Source: Actinocatenispora rupis
Lineage (GTDB): Bacteria; Actinomycetota; Actinomycetes; Mycobacteriales; Micromonosporaceae
Reading direction: 5' to 3'
NCBI RefSeq assembly: GCF_016861975.1
Contig: NZ_BOMB01000040.1
Coordinates: 1 to 64,000, forward strand
Length of the DNA stretch: 64,000 bases
Shown here: in pieces, positions 7,922 to 17,145 of the stretch
Layout of the letters: each line of letters opens with the position of its first letter
Position numbering within the stretch: the stretch's first letter is position 1
Notes under the pieces: model-generated
Database searches by the model: none
What the model saw: only the letters and a program-made list of their open reading frames with translations
Told to the model about the DNA's origin: nothing
Translations under genes and position numbers: made by a program

Positions 7922-7960
7922 CCGCGGCCCGTCCGGCGCTGGGGTCCGGGCGGGCCGCGG
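7922..7960. terminator. Hairpin terminator between convergent genes
   Basis: CCGCGGCCCGTCCGG (7922-7936) and CCGGGCGGGCCGCGG (7946-7960) form a 15-bp stem with one G-T pair and a 9-nt loop. It lies immediately after the regulator stop and can also end the converging peptidase transcript. Confidence 0.75.
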
Positions 7961-7965
7961 GGTGC

Positions 7966-7992
7966 GTGGCGGCGGCCGTCGACCGCCGCCAC
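7966..7992. terminator. Second hairpin between convergent genes
   Basis: GTGGCGGCGG (7966-7975) pairs perfectly with CCGCCGCCAC (7983-7992), loop of 7 nt. It ends 8 nt from the peptidase stop codon at 8001-8003, so it is best placed for the minus-strand gene. Confidence 0.65.
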
Positions 7993-8000
7993 ACCGGGGA

Positions 8001-11000
8001 TCAGGCCTTCTTGAGCGTCGTGTCGACCACGACCACCTGGCCCTTGACCACCTTCACGGTCTTCACCTGCGGCTGGTAGCCGTCCTTGGCGATGATGATC
8101 GTGAGGGGGTTGTTCCGGACGTCCAGCCACAGCGCGAAGGAGCCGTCCTTGCCGGTCTTCAGCGTGTAGCTGGTCGCCCAGCTGTCGATCTGCACGGTGG
8201 CTCCGGCGAGCGGGGCGGCGTTGCCCTTCGCGTCGAGGCCCTTGATGGTGCCGGCGACCTTGCCCCACGTCTTCGGCGGGTTGACGTGCATCGTCACGCC
8301 CACCGCCTTGACCTGGTACGGCGTGTTGGTCTGTACGCCGATGGCCGCGGTGTAGTCACCGGGCTGGCTGATCGCCGGGTCCGCCGCGTCCAGGGACAGC
8401 GTGACCTTCTTGCTGGCGCCGGGCGCCAGCGTGAACTCGGTCGCGTTCTCGCCGAGCCAGGACACGTCGCTGGAACCGCCCTGGTCGTACCCGGCCAGGA
8501 CCTCGGCGGCGTCGATCGGCGGGGTGAACGACCCGCCGGGGTTGCCGCCGACCACGTAGAAACCGAGCGCACCGCCGGCGCGGTACACGGTCTGGGTGTT
8601 GTTCGGCAGCGCGCTCCACGAGTCGCTGCCCGGGTCGTACGCGAGGCCCTGGTTGGTCAGGGTCGCGTTGCCGTTGGTGACGCCACCGGAGACCAGCAGC
8701 TTGCCGTTGGCCACCGTGTACGCGCCGCCCCACAGGTCGATCGGCAGGTCGGCGACCGGGGACCAGGAGTCGGCACCCGGGTCGTACACGTAGGCGTGCT
8801 TGCCGCTGGTGTTCACGCCGCCGGCGCAGTACAGCTTGCCGCCGAGCGCGCCGCACGACTCCCACGCCGTCGGTTCCGGGTAGCTGGCGGCCTGCGACCA
8901 GGAGTCCGACGAGGCGTCGTACACCAGCACGTCGCTGACGCCGCAGGTGCTGGTGCACCCGCCGACCGAGTACAGCTTGCCGTCGAGGACGGCGCTGCCC
9001 GCACCGGCGTACGCCTTGGGCGCGGCCGTACCGGTCGACCAGCTGTTGCTGGCCGGGTCGTAGATCTCCAGCTTCGTGTCGGGCGCCCCGGACGCGCCCC
9101 AGCCACCGACGGCGTACAGCTTGCCGTTGATGAAGCCGTGGGCCGGGTTGCCCTCACGGGTGTCGGCGGCGCTGGCCAGCTTGCTCCAGGCGCCGGTCGA
9201 CGGGTCGAAGGCGTACAGGTCCTTGCTGTCGGCGGACCCCGTGTACCCGAAGGCCGAGTACAGCGTGCCGTTGTAGTACGAGACGGCGTTGTCCTGGATG
9301 GCGGTCGGCAGGTTGGCGATCGGCGACCAGGTGTCGTCGGTCGGTGCCGCGTCGGACGGCGCGGCGCCCTTCGCCTTCACCAGCGTGCCGTTGCTGTCGT
9401 GGTGCGACAGCGGCGACGTCTTCGCGTCGACCCGGTTGACCGGCGCGTTCGCCGCCTGCATCTGGAAGCCGCCCTGCTGCTCGCCCAGCTTGACGGTCGC
9501 CGCGAGCCCACCGGTGTTGGTCAGCGTGACCGTGCCGCTCCCGGTGGTACCCCAGCCCAGCGTCTTGCTCACGCTGGACGTGTCGAGCGTGATCTGGCCC
9601 GCCTTCAGGGTGAAGTCGGCCCGGGTCACGTCGTCGGTGGCGACGTTCACCGTCGAGGTGGCCGTGGCGTACGCGGCCTTCGCGGCGCTGAACGGGTGCG
9701 AACCGGTGACCGACGAGAACATCCAGTAGTAGCCCTCGCCCGCGCCGGCGTCGGTCACGGTACTGGCGCTCTCCGCCGGCTTGTCGCCGGAGGTCACCGT
9801 CGCCGACTTCACGCCGCCGCCGGTGTTCGCGTCCACGACCCGGCCCTCGACCAGCCCGCCGTGTACCGGCGTGCAGCTCTTGTTGCCGAGGAAGACGTTG
9901 TCCAGCTCCCAGTAGTAGCCGTACTTGCCGGTGAAGTGGAACCGCACCTGTACGGCGGACTGGTGTGCCGCGCCGGACAGCAGCAGTTCCTGGTGGCCGG
10001 ACGTGGTGCCGCTGCCGGACTTGTGCCACACGTTGGTCCACGTGGCGCCGCCGTCGACGGTGTAGTCGACGTCGCCGACCTGGTTGGAGTAGCCGTGGTA
10101 GTAGCTGTCGAAGCCGACGGCCGGTGAGTCCTGTGTGGACAGATCGGTGACCGGCGTGGTCAGGGTCGTGTCCTGGGTCTTTCCGGTACCCAGGTGGTCG
10201 GAGTCGACGATGGCGAAGTTGCCGCTGCCGCCGGTCAGGTTGCCGCGCTTGCCGTCGTCGGTGAACTGCCAGCCGCCGCCGTCGGTGGCGTTGGTGACCG
10301 TCCACCCGTCCGGCGCGGTCGCCGCGTCGAACGCCTGGTACGTGCCGTCGTACGTGGTGGTGTAGCCGGGCGCCGTGCACGTGTTGGCGTCGGCCCTGAG
10401 CGCCACGTTCCTCGTCGCGTCCGAGGTACCGAGGCTGACGTGCTCGTCGGCCGCGGCGTACCCGGCGATCGACGAGGTGACGTGCAGGGTGTAGTCGTGG
10501 CCCTCCGGCAGGTCCACCGAGTACTTCCCGGTGTACGGGTCGGTGTGCACCGGCCCGCCCGGTACGCCGTCGACGGTGATCGACGCGCCGAGCGGCCAGC
10601 CGTGGCCGGAGCCGTCGGTGACCTTGCCGGTGACGGTGTGCGTCGGTACGGCGGTGAGCGCCACGTCCGTCGTGACCGCGCCACCGTCGGCGACGCTGAC
10701 CCCGCCGACCGTCTTGTCGGAGTAGCCGTACGCCGAGACCGTCACGTCGTACGTGCCGGGCGGCACGGTCAGCGTGTACGTGCCGTCGGTGCCGGAGGTC
10801 GCCTGGTTGTCGCCGACCTTGACGGTGGCGCCGTCGATCGTGGCGCCGGTGGCGGCGTCGGTGACGGTGCCGGAGACCTGGCCGTGCGGACCGCTGCGGA
10901 ACGCGGCGAGCCCGTTCGGCGTACCCAGGCCGGTCGGCCCGTCGTACCCGGTGCCGGCCGTGCACAGGTACGCCGGGCTGCACGAGCCGTTGGCGCCCTC

Positions 11001-12149
11001 GGTCACGTCGTTCAGCGAGCCGGCGTTGGCGTACGGGTAGGTGTTGGGGTAGCTGCCGGCGACGGGGGTGCCGGCCGACGCGTACACGCCGGCGATGATC
11101 GGCGACGCCGCGCTCGTCCCGCCGTACTGCGCCCATCCGCTCGCCTGGTACGAGTTGTACACCGCGACGCCGGTGACCGGGTCGGAGACCGCGGACACGT
11201 CGGCCACGGCGCGCTTGTCGCACCCGGTGTCGTGCTGGAACGACGGCTTCGGCTCGTACACCGAGCAGCCCGAGCCGGGCCCGCCGTACGAGTTGTGCCA
11301 GACGCTCTCGTGCCAGCCGCGCGCGCTGTTGTCCTTCACCAGCGACGTACCGCCGACCGAGGTGACGTACTGCGACGCCGCCGGGAACGCCACGCCGTAG
11401 TCGCTGTCACCGGACGAGACCGTGATCGCGACGCCGGGGTGGTTGTAGTACTGCTCCTCGTACGTCAGCTCGTCGGCGTCCTCACCGGACCCCGGCGTAC
11501 TCGTGTAGCCCGTGCCGTACGAGTTGGACACGTACTTCGCGCCCAGTTCCACGGCGGTGTTGACCGAACTGCCGAGCGAGTCGAACGACGCGTCGTCGCC
11601 CTCGACCAGCAGGATGTGCGCGTTGGGCGCGACGGCCGACACCATGTCGAGGTCGAGCGCGATCTCGCCGGCCCACCCGGAGTCCGGCGACGGGTAGCTG
11701 GTCCCACCGCGCTGGTCGACCTTGCGGAAGCAGCCGTTCGCCGTGGTGCACGGCGGCAGCCCGTACTGCTGGCGGTAGACCGCGAGGTCGGACTCCGCGT
11801 TCGGGTTGTCGTACGCGTCGACGATGGCGACGGTCTGCCCCGCGCCGCCGTTCGCCGGCAGGTTGTACGCGGAGAGCAGGTCCGCCGGGCCGAAGCCGGA
11901 CGGCGCGTCGGCCAGCGGCTGCACGCCCTTGGCACCGGCCACATCGGTGCGCTTGAGCGCGTAGCAGGTGAACTCGCCCTTCTTGGCCGCGCCGCAGACC
12001 TGCTCGACCGCGGGCTTGCCGCTGGGTGTCGTGGGCTTCGCGAGGGCCGGCTGCTGGAAGCCGAGCCCGACGAGCGCGAGCACGCTCGTCACGGCCAGAC
12101 CCCAGACACCGGCTCTCGCCCTGCGTCGTACCGTTCGTTTGTTGTGCAT
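8001..12149 (-). CDS. Secreted S53 (sedolisin) peptidase with Kelch and regulatory-like domains
   Basis: 1382 residues. Signal peptide 1-37. Catalytic sedolisin domain about 80-420: E162 and D166 in GEIALDLD, oxyanion Asp D248 in SSGDSD, and Ser346 in GGTSAASP, followed by the calcium-site signature GYDGPTGLGTPNG. The usual long propeptide is missing, leaving only about 45 residues. Two carboxypeptidase-regulatory-like beta domains follow (about 425-585), then a galactose-binding/MAM-like region (to about 770), Kelch repeats (about 960-1215, with repeated GGKLYxxGG-type blades), an Ig-like segment and a last regulatory-like domain. An extracellular acid-type serine peptidase, probably of proteins. 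ATG 12149 has GGGAGGA six nt upstream; TTG 12152 is in frame but less likely. Confidence 0.9.
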   Translation of the reverse strand: MHNKRTVRRRARAGVWGLAVTSVLALVGLGFQQPALAKPTTPSGKPAVEQVCGAAKKGEFTCYALKRTDVAGAKGVQPLADAPSGFGPADLLSAYNLPANGGAGQTVAIVDAYDNPNAESDLAVYRQQYGLPPCTTANGCFRKVDQRGGTSYPSPDSGWAGEIALDLDMVSAVAPNAHILLVEGDDASFDSLGSSVNTAVELGAKYVSNSYGTGYTSTPGSGEDADELTYEEQYYNHPGVAITVSSGDSDYGVAFPAASQYVTSVGGTSLVKDNSARGWHESVWHNSYGGPGSGCSVYEPKPSFQHDTGCDKRAVADVSAVSDPVTGVAVYNSYQASGWAQYGGTSAASPIIAGVYASAGTPVAGSYPNTYPYANAGSLNDVTEGANGSCSPAYLCTAGTGYDGPTGLGTPNGLAAFRSGPHGQVSGTVTDAATGATIDGATVKVGDNQATSGTDGTYTLTVPPGTYDVTVSAYGYSDKTVGGVSVADGGAVTTDVALTAVPTHTVTGKVTDGSGHGWPLGASITVDGVPGGPVHTDPYTGKYSVDLPEGHDYTLHVTSSIAGYAAADEHVSLGTSDATRNVALRADANTCTAPGYTTTYDGTYQAFDAATAPDGWTVTNATDGGGWQFTDDGKRGNLTGGSGNFAIVDSDHLGTGKTQDTTLTTPVTDLSTQDSPAVGFDSYYHGYSNQVGDVDYTVDGGATWTNVWHKSGSGTTSGHQELLLSGAAHQSAVQVRFHFTGKYGYYWELDNVFLGNKSCTPVHGGLVEGRVVDANTGGGVKSATVTSGDKPAESASTVTDAGAGEGYYWMFSSVTGSHPFSAAKAAYATATSTVNVATDDVTRADFTLKAGQITLDTSSVSKTLGWGTTGSGTVTLTNTGGLAATVKLGEQQGGFQMQAANAPVNRVDAKTSPLSHHDSNGTLVKAKGAAPSDAAPTDDTWSPIANLPTAIQDNAVSYYNGTLYSAFGYTGSADSKDLYAFDPSTGAWSKLASAADTREGNPAHGFINGKLYAVGGWGASGAPDTKLEIYDPASNSWSTGTAAPKAYAGAGSAVLDGKLYSVGGCTSTCGVSDVLVYDASSDSWSQAASYPEPTAWESCGALGGKLYCAGGVNTSGKHAYVYDPGADSWSPVADLPIDLWGGAYTVANGKLLVSGGVTNGNATLTNQGLAYDPGSDSWSALPNNTQTVYRAGGALGFYVVGGNPGGSFTPPIDAAEVLAGYDQGGSSDVSWLGENATEFTLAPGASKKVTLSLDAADPAISQPGDYTAAIGVQTNTPYQVKAVGVTMHVNPPKTWGKVAGTIKGLDAKGNAAPLAGATVQIDSWATSYTLKTGKDGSFALWLDVRNNPLTIIIAKDGYQPQVKTVKVVKGQVVVVDTTLKKA

Positions 12150-12156
12150 CAAGGTC

Positions 12157-12223
12157 CTCCCAGCCTCTCTGCACGATTGCCGCTGTTTCGCGGCAACGAC
12201 CCGGCTTGGTACCGGGCTGGGAG
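12157..12223 (-). promoter_or_regulatory. Leader able to sequester the peptidase ribosome site
   Basis: On the minus strand the ribosome-site segment GGCTGGGAG (12165-12157) is the exact complement of CTCCCAGCC at 12223-12215 of the same leader. Between them are two hairpins: CCCGG/CCGGG (12216-12212 with 12204-12200) and TTGCCGC/GCGGCAA (12196-12190 with 12183-12177). This gives a three-helix arrangement whose closing stem hides the Shine-Dalgarno. Two bases of the closing stem compete with the first hairpin. The rest of 12224-12350 probably holds the promoter, not assigned. Confidence 0.45.
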
Positions 12224-12350
12224 TAACCCTGTCGAAGCAATCTGTAAGTGATCAAGGCGCCGAAATGGCGGGTTCGCGCCATGACACCAGCCCGCCAGGA
12301 CCAATGCCTACAGACCGGTTTGCATGCCGTCTTCTCCTGCACAACGGACA

Positions 12351-12387
12351 GCGGCGCGGCCCCGAAACAACCGGGAAACCGCGCCGC
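12351..12387 (-). terminator. Terminator of the sugar ABC operon
   Basis: GCGGCGCGG (12351-12359) with CCGCGCCGC (12379-12387), continued inwards by a CCC/GGG pairing. It lies 18 nt past the permease stop at 12405, in the direction of transcription. No U-tract. Confidence 0.6.
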
Positions 12388-12404
12388 AGTACCGATGTGA
12401 CGGT

Positions 12405-13307
12405 TCAGCCCTTGAGTGCACCGCCCAGCGCGAACGAGCCGGACAGCCGGCGCGACATCACCAGGTAGAGCACCGCGACGGGGATGCAGTAGAAGATCGA
12501 GAACGCGGCCAGCTGGCCGTACTGCACGCCGCCGTGCTGCGGGTCGAAGAACGTGAAGATGCTGACCGAGGCCGGCAACTGGTTCGGGTCGATCAGCAGG
12601 ATGAACGGCACGAAGAAGTTGCCCCACATGCCGATGAAGGTGAAGATCGTCACGACGATCACGCCCGGCCACATCAGCGGCAGCACGATCCGCCGCAACG
12701 TCGCCATCGAACTCGCGCCGTCGGTCCAGGCCACCTCCTCCAGCTCCACCGGTACGCCGTCCATGAAGTTCTTCATCAGCCAGATCCCGAACGGCAGCGC
12801 CGTCGACCCCATGAACACCGTCGCCGACCACATCTGGTCGATCAGGTTGAGCTGCGTGAACATCGCGTACACCGGGATCATGATCGCGGTGATCGGCAGC
12901 CCGGTGGTGAACAGGATCGTCAGCAGGAACGGCCGCTTCAGCCGCGACTTGTACCGCGACAACGGGTACGCGGCGAGGATCGCGACGACGACGGTGACCA
13001 GAGTGCCGCCACCGCACAGGATCAGGCCGTTGAGCAACGGCCGGAACAGGATGTCGGTGGTGGCGACGTTCGCGAAGTTGGCGCCGGTGAAGTGCTCCGG
13101 CCACTGCACCCGCAGGGTCTGCCCCTCCGCCACCGAGGTGGTCACCACCCACAGCAGCGGTACGAGGAACGCGAGGCCGATCACCACGAGTACCAGGTTG
13201 GCGGCGACCTTGCCGGCGGCGTGGACCGACCGGCGCGACGGCCCCTTCCGTGTGCCCGCAACGGTTCCCGCGCCGGACGTCGGCAGTTCGGCTTGCGTGA
13301 TGGCCAT
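12405..13307 (-). CDS. Carbohydrate ABC transporter permease (MalG type)
   Basis: 300 residues, six transmembrane helices. Carries the EAA loop that contacts the ATPase: ELEEVAWTDGASSMATLRRI at about 190-209, with the Gly replaced by Asp-Gly typical of CUT1 permeases. Half of the membrane channel that imports an oligosaccharide delivered by the lipoprotein encoded upstream. The start codon shares one base with the stop of the partner permease (TGATG), so translation is coupled. No ATPase gene is present in the operon; actinomycete CUT1 importers usually borrow the shared ATPase MsiK, an inference here. Confidence 0.92.
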   Translation of the reverse strand: MAITQAELPTSGAGTVAGTRKGPSRRSVHAAGKVAANLVLVVIGLAFLVPLLWVVTTSVAEGQTLRVQWPEHFTGANFANVATTDILFRPLLNGLILCGGGTLVTVVVAILAAYPLSRYKSRLKRPFLLTILFTTGLPITAIMIPVYAMFTQLNLIDQMWSATVFMGSTALPFGIWLMKNFMDGVPVELEEVAWTDGASSMATLRRIVLPLMWPGVIVVTIFTFIGMWGNFFVPFILLIDPNQLPASVSIFTFFDPQHGGVQYGQLAAFSIFYCIPVAVLYLVMSRRLSGSFALGGALKG

Positions 13308-14239
13308 CAGTCCGCCTCCGGTCGCAGCGCCCGCAGGTACACCAGCGAGAACAGGGCACCGATGACCAGCAGTACCAGGGCCATGGCCGTGCCGTACCCG
13401 ATCTCGTAGCTCTGCAACGCCGTCTGGTACGTGTAGATCGGCAGCGTGGTGCTCTTGTTGCTCGGGCCGCCCTTGGTCATCGCGAAGATGAGCCCGAAGA
13501 CCGACAGCGTCTGCAACGTGATGAGCATCAGGTTCGTGGCCACGGACCGGCGGATCGTCGGCAGCGTGACGTGCCAGAACCGTTGCCACAGACCGGCTCC
13601 GTCCATCGCCGCGGCCTCGGTCAGCTCCTGCGGCACCTCGGACAGGGCCGCCGAGTACACCAGCATGGAGAACGCGGTGCCGCGCCAGACGTTGGCCAGC
13701 GACACGGCCAGGATCGGCATCGTGTAGAGCCAGTTCTGTTGCGGCAGATGGAGGAAGGCGAGGATCTCGTTCAGCGAACCCTCGTCCCGGAAGAACGCGT
13801 ACAGCAGATAGCCCGCGACGATCTCGGGGACCACCCACGCCGCGACCACGAGCGCACCGACGATGGACCGCACCGCCTTGGTGGCCAACCGGAACAGCAT
13901 CGCGATGACGAGACCGAGGATGTTCTGCCCGACGATCGCGGACAGTACGGTGAACACCAGGGTCTGCAGGATCGCGTTGTAGAACCGGTCGTCACCGAAC
14001 GCCTTGCGGAAGTTCGCCAGGCCCACGAAGTGCGTGGTCGTCTGCCCGGTGAGCTGCATGTCGGTGAACGCGTAGTAGACGCAGTAGACGATCGGGCCGG
14101 CGAGGAACACCAGCAGCAGCACCACCGCCGGCAGCAACGGCAGTCCACGGAGGAAAGTCCTGCTCCGCAACGGAACCCGGGCGGCACCGGACACCTCCGG
14201 TGCCGCGCCGGGACGTGCGGCTGTTGTGCTCGCCGTCAT
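13307..14239 (-). CDS. Carbohydrate ABC transporter permease (MalF type)
   Basis: 310 residues. An N-terminal cytoplasmic tail of about 30 residues, then six transmembrane helices (FLRGLPLLPAVVLLLVFLAG first). EAA loop: ELTEAAAMDGAGLWQRFWHV, with the conserved EAAxxDGA core. Forms the membrane channel with the MalG-type partner. Its start overlaps the stop of the solute-binding protein by 4 nt (ATGA) and its stop overlaps the next start, so the three genes form a tight operon read from about 15.74 kb. Confidence 0.93.
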   Translation of the reverse strand: MTASTTAARPGAAPEVSGAARVPLRSRTFLRGLPLLPAVVLLLVFLAGPIVYCVYYAFTDMQLTGQTTTHFVGLANFRKAFGDDRFYNAILQTLVFTVLSAIVGQNILGLVIAMLFRLATKAVRSIVGALVVAAWVVPEIVAGYLLYAFFRDEGSLNEILAFLHLPQQNWLYTMPILAVSLANVWRGTAFSMLVYSAALSEVPQELTEAAAMDGAGLWQRFWHVTLPTIRRSVATNLMLITLQTLSVFGLIFAMTKGGPSNKSTTLPIYTYQTALQSYEIGYGTAMALVLLVIGALFSLVYLRALRPEAD

Positions 14240-15597
14240 TTCGTGCCGGATTCCTTGGTCGTCTTGCCACCGACGATGTCGGACACGGCCTTGTCGTACG
14301 CCGCGGTCGCCTGGGTCGGCGACGAGCTACCGGTCGTCACGGCCTCCATCTGCTCCTGGATCACCGTCGACACCTTCGGGTACTCCGCGTACGCGGGCCG
14401 GTAGTGCGTCGAGGCCACCAGGTCGGTGAAGAACTTGACCGTCGGCGCGGCGGCCAGGTACGACGGGTCGGCCGCGACGTCCTTGCGTACGGTCAGGTTC
14501 TGCGCCGAGTTGTCGTACTTGGCGGCGTTCTTCTCGGTCTGCATGGCGGTGATGAACTTCCACGCCAGGTCCGGGTTCTTGGCCTGCCGGGTGATCGCCC
14601 AGCTCCACCCGCCGGACATGCTCGTCTTGCCGGGAGCCTGGCCGTGCTGCGTGGGCATCGCGGTCCAGCCGATGTTCTTCGACCAGTCGGCCCACGGCTT
14701 CGCGCCGGTCTTCAGCCAGGTACTCGCCAGCCACGAACCGTCGATGCTGAACCCGATCTTCTGGTTCGGGAACCAGTCCGTGGCGATGTTCGTGCCGATG
14801 TTGGCGTCGAGCGCCTGCGACGGCTTGGGCGCGAGACCGGTGGAGTAGATGGTCTTCAGGAACGACATCGAGTCCTGGAAGCCCTTGCTGCCCGTGACCC
14901 ACTTCTTCTGCTGCGGGTTGTAGAGCTGGTCGTCCGTGCCGTACAGCAGCATCTCGAAGCCCTGCATGGACGCCGCTTCACCGTTGGCCTTGCCGGTGTA
15001 GATGCTCATCGGCGTCACACCGGGCGCCTTCTTCTTGATGGCGCGGGCCGCGGCGAGCAGGTCGTCCCACGACTTCGGCTGCCAGTTCGCCGGCAGGCCG
15101 GCCTTGGCGAAGACCCGCTTGTCGTACCAGATGCCGCGGGTGTCGGTGCCGTCCGGCACGCCGTACACCTTGCCGTCGAGGCCGCTGACGGCCTTCTTCG
15201 CGCTGTCCTGGAACTGCGGCCACTGGTCCCAGGACTTGACCCGGGAGTCGATCGGCTGCAGGAACCCGGCCTTGATGTCGGAGTTGATGAGGAACGTGTC
15301 CTCGTACGCGAGGTCGGGCGCGGTCCGCGGCGACTTCATCATCAGGTCGAGCTTGGTGTAGTAGTCGTTCTCGGTCGCCTGGATGGGAACGAGCGTGACC
15401 TTCTTGCCGGGGTTGGCCTTCTCGAACTCCTTCTTGACGCCGGTCAGGAAGTTGTCCATGACCCGGCTGTTGTTGTCGGTCGCCCGCTGGTACGCGATCT
15501 TGATCTCGTTCTTCGACTCACCGGACGAGCTGCATGCCGCCAACGGCACGAGCATGGCCCCGGCCAGAGAGAGGGCCGCGATCGATCGGAACCGCAT
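14236..15597 (-). CDS. Sugar-binding lipoprotein of ABC importer (SBP family 1)
   Basis: 453 residues. Signal peptide with lipobox LAAC, so Cys22 is lipidated and the protein sits on the outer face of the membrane. Family-1 binding protein signatures include YGVPDGTDTRGIWYDKRVFAKAGL (about 145-168) and the SGGWSWAITRQAKNPDLAWKF stretch near residue 330. Captures an oligosaccharide and hands it to the two permeases downstream. Substrate not evident; a divergent ROK repressor and nearby treZ favour a glucose-containing or similar sugar, but this is inference. GGGAAGGA lies upstream of ATG 15597. Confidence 0.92.
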   Translation of the reverse strand: MRFRSIAALSLAGAMLVPLAACSSSGESKNEIKIAYQRATDNNSRVMDNFLTGVKKEFEKANPGKKVTLVPIQATENDYYTKLDLMMKSPRTAPDLAYEDTFLINSDIKAGFLQPIDSRVKSWDQWPQFQDSAKKAVSGLDGKVYGVPDGTDTRGIWYDKRVFAKAGLPANWQPKSWDDLLAAARAIKKKAPGVTPMSIYTGKANGEAASMQGFEMLLYGTDDQLYNPQQKKWVTGSKGFQDSMSFLKTIYSTGLAPKPSQALDANIGTNIATDWFPNQKIGFSIDGSWLASTWLKTGAKPWADWSKNIGWTAMPTQHGQAPGKTSMSGGWSWAITRQAKNPDLAWKFITAMQTEKNAAKYDNSAQNLTVRKDVAADPSYLAAAPTVKFFTDLVASTHYRPAYAEYPKVSTVIQEQMEAVTTGSSSPTQATAAYDKAVSDIVGGKTTKESGTK

Positions 15598-15745
15598 GAT
15601 GGTCCTTCCCGAGCGGCCGGGATCCGGCTGGGAGGTGGACCGGTCCGCTCAACGTGTCGCACAAGGAGGTCGCCGACGGCATGGGCGTCCCCAGTCGCGC
15701 CACGCCTTCGCGTACCTCCATCGGTCAAGCCATCTGTGTTGCACG

Positions 15746-15780
15746 AAAGTAAAACCATTGGATTAACTAAGTCAATGACT
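15746..15780. promoter_or_regulatory. Overlapping divergent promoter/operator of ABC operon and ROK gene
   Basis: An AT-rich island in this GC-rich DNA. On the minus strand TTGACT (15775-15770), 18 nt, and TACTTT (15751-15746) make a good promoter for the ABC operon. Its -35 overlaps the start codon of the divergent repressor, centred on the palindrome AGTCA-A-TGACT (15770-15780). TTAACTAAGT at 15763-15772 resembles ROK operators. Repressor bound here would block both genes. No ribosome site precedes ATG 15775, so the repressor message may be leaderless. 15598-15745 holds the ABC leader. Confidence 0.6.
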
Positions 15781-17082
15781 TCCCGGCAACGAGATGCCCC
15801 CGGTACACCGGGCCGGTCACTGGCGTTACCCGAGGCAGCCGCGCAGAAGCGCAGCGGCACCAACCTGCCCCGGGTCGGCGGGTACAACCAGGCCGTCGTC
15901 CTGGACGCCATCCGGCAGGCCGACGGCGTCAGCCGGGTCGAACTGGCCGGGCAGACCGGCCTCACCACGCAGACCGTGTCGAACATCGTCCGCCGGCTGC
16001 TGTCCGCCGGCCTTGTCGCGGAGACCGGGCGCGCCCCGTCCCGCGGCGGCAAGCGGCGCACCCTGCTCACCATCCGGCCCGACGCGTACTTCTCCGTCGG
16101 CGTGCACCTCGACCCCGACATGGCCGTCACCGCGCTCGTGGACCTGTCCGGCCGGGTCGTCACCCGGCACCGCCGCCGGCTGCCCGCCGCCGCCGACCCG
16201 GACCGGCTCGTACCGGCGGTGACGCGGGCGGTGGACCGGGTCGTGGCCGCGTCGGGCATCGCGCGGCGGCGGGTACTCGGACTCGGCGTGGCCGTACCGG
16301 GGCCGCTGGACACCCGGCACGGGCTGGTGGTCGAGCCGCCCAACCTGGCCGGCTGGCACGAGGTCGCGCTGCGCGACGCGGTCGGCGCCGCCACCGGCCT
16401 GCCCACCGTCGTCGACAACGACGCGACCGCCGCCGCCGTCGGCGAACGCTGGGCCGGCGGCGCCGACCGCGCCGGCAGCTTCCTCTTCCTGTACCTGGGC
16501 ACCGGCATCGGCGCCGGCATCGTGTACTGGGACCGCGTCCTGCGCGGCGACACCGGGAACGCCGGCGAGTTCGGGCACACGGTCGTCGTACCGGACGGGG
16601 CGCCGTGCCGGTGCGGTGCGCGCGGCTGCCTGGAGGCGCACTGCTCCCCCGCCGCGCTGGTCGCCGATCTGGTGGAACGACACGGGAAGCGCGCGGCCGA
16701 ACGGCTCGGGCTGAGCCTCGACCCGCTCCGGGTACGCGTCGACCACGGCACGCTCTGCCGCGCCGCGCGCGACGGCGACCCGGCCGCGCGGGACACCGTC
16801 GCGCTCGCCGCCCGGCGGATCGGCCAGGCCGCGCTGACCGCGGTGAACCTGCTCGACGTCAGCCGGATCGTACTCGGCGGCGACGCCCTGCGCGGCGTCA
16901 CCGACCTGGTCATCGCCGAGATCGACCGGCAGGTCAACGGGCACGCCATCGCCCGCCGGGTGCGTACCGTCGCGATCGAGCCGAGCCTGGTGGGGCTGGA
17001 CGCCGGTGCGGTCGGCGCCGCCTCCCTGGTCCTGCACGGGACGTACGCGCCGGGTTGGCGGATGCTGCTCGCCGAGTCCTGA
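15775..17082 (+). CDS. ROK-family transcriptional repressor (sugar-responsive)
   Basis: 435 residues. Winged helix at about 38-95 (GVSRVELAGQTGLTTQTVSNIVRRLLSAGLV in pieces). The sugar-binding ROK core follows, with DND at 214-216, GTGIGAGI near 243, and the zinc signature CRCGARGCLEAH (Cys278, 280, 285). Because the catalytic Asp and the LEAH motif are kept, it may still bind or phosphorylate a hexose. Divergent from the sugar importer with overlapping control sequences, so the importer is its likely target. treZ follows 63 bp downstream on the same strand. The longer open frame upstream of ATG 15775 lies inside the solute-binding gene. Confidence 0.88.
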   Translation: MTSRQRDAPGTPGRSLALPEAAAQKRSGTNLPRVGGYNQAVVLDAIRQADGVSRVELAGQTGLTTQTVSNIVRRLLSAGLVAETGRAPSRGGKRRTLLTIRPDAYFSVGVHLDPDMAVTALVDLSGRVVTRHRRRLPAAADPDRLVPAVTRAVDRVVAASGIARRRVLGLGVAVPGPLDTRHGLVVEPPNLAGWHEVALRDAVGAATGLPTVVDNDATAAAVGERWAGGADRAGSFLFLYLGTGIGAGIVYWDRVLRGDTGNAGEFGHTVVVPDGAPCRCGARGCLEAHCSPAALVADLVERHGKRAAERLGLSLDPLRVRVDHGTLCRAARDGDPAARDTVALAARRIGQAALTAVNLLDVSRIVLGGDALRGVTDLVIAEIDRQVNGHAIARRVRTVAIEPSLVGLDAGAVGAASLVLHGTYAPGWRMLLAES

Positions 17083-17145
17083 CCGCGGTCCGACCGGGTC
17101 GCCGAGTCTGGCGTCGACGGCGCGTGATCATGGGATGATGTCGCG

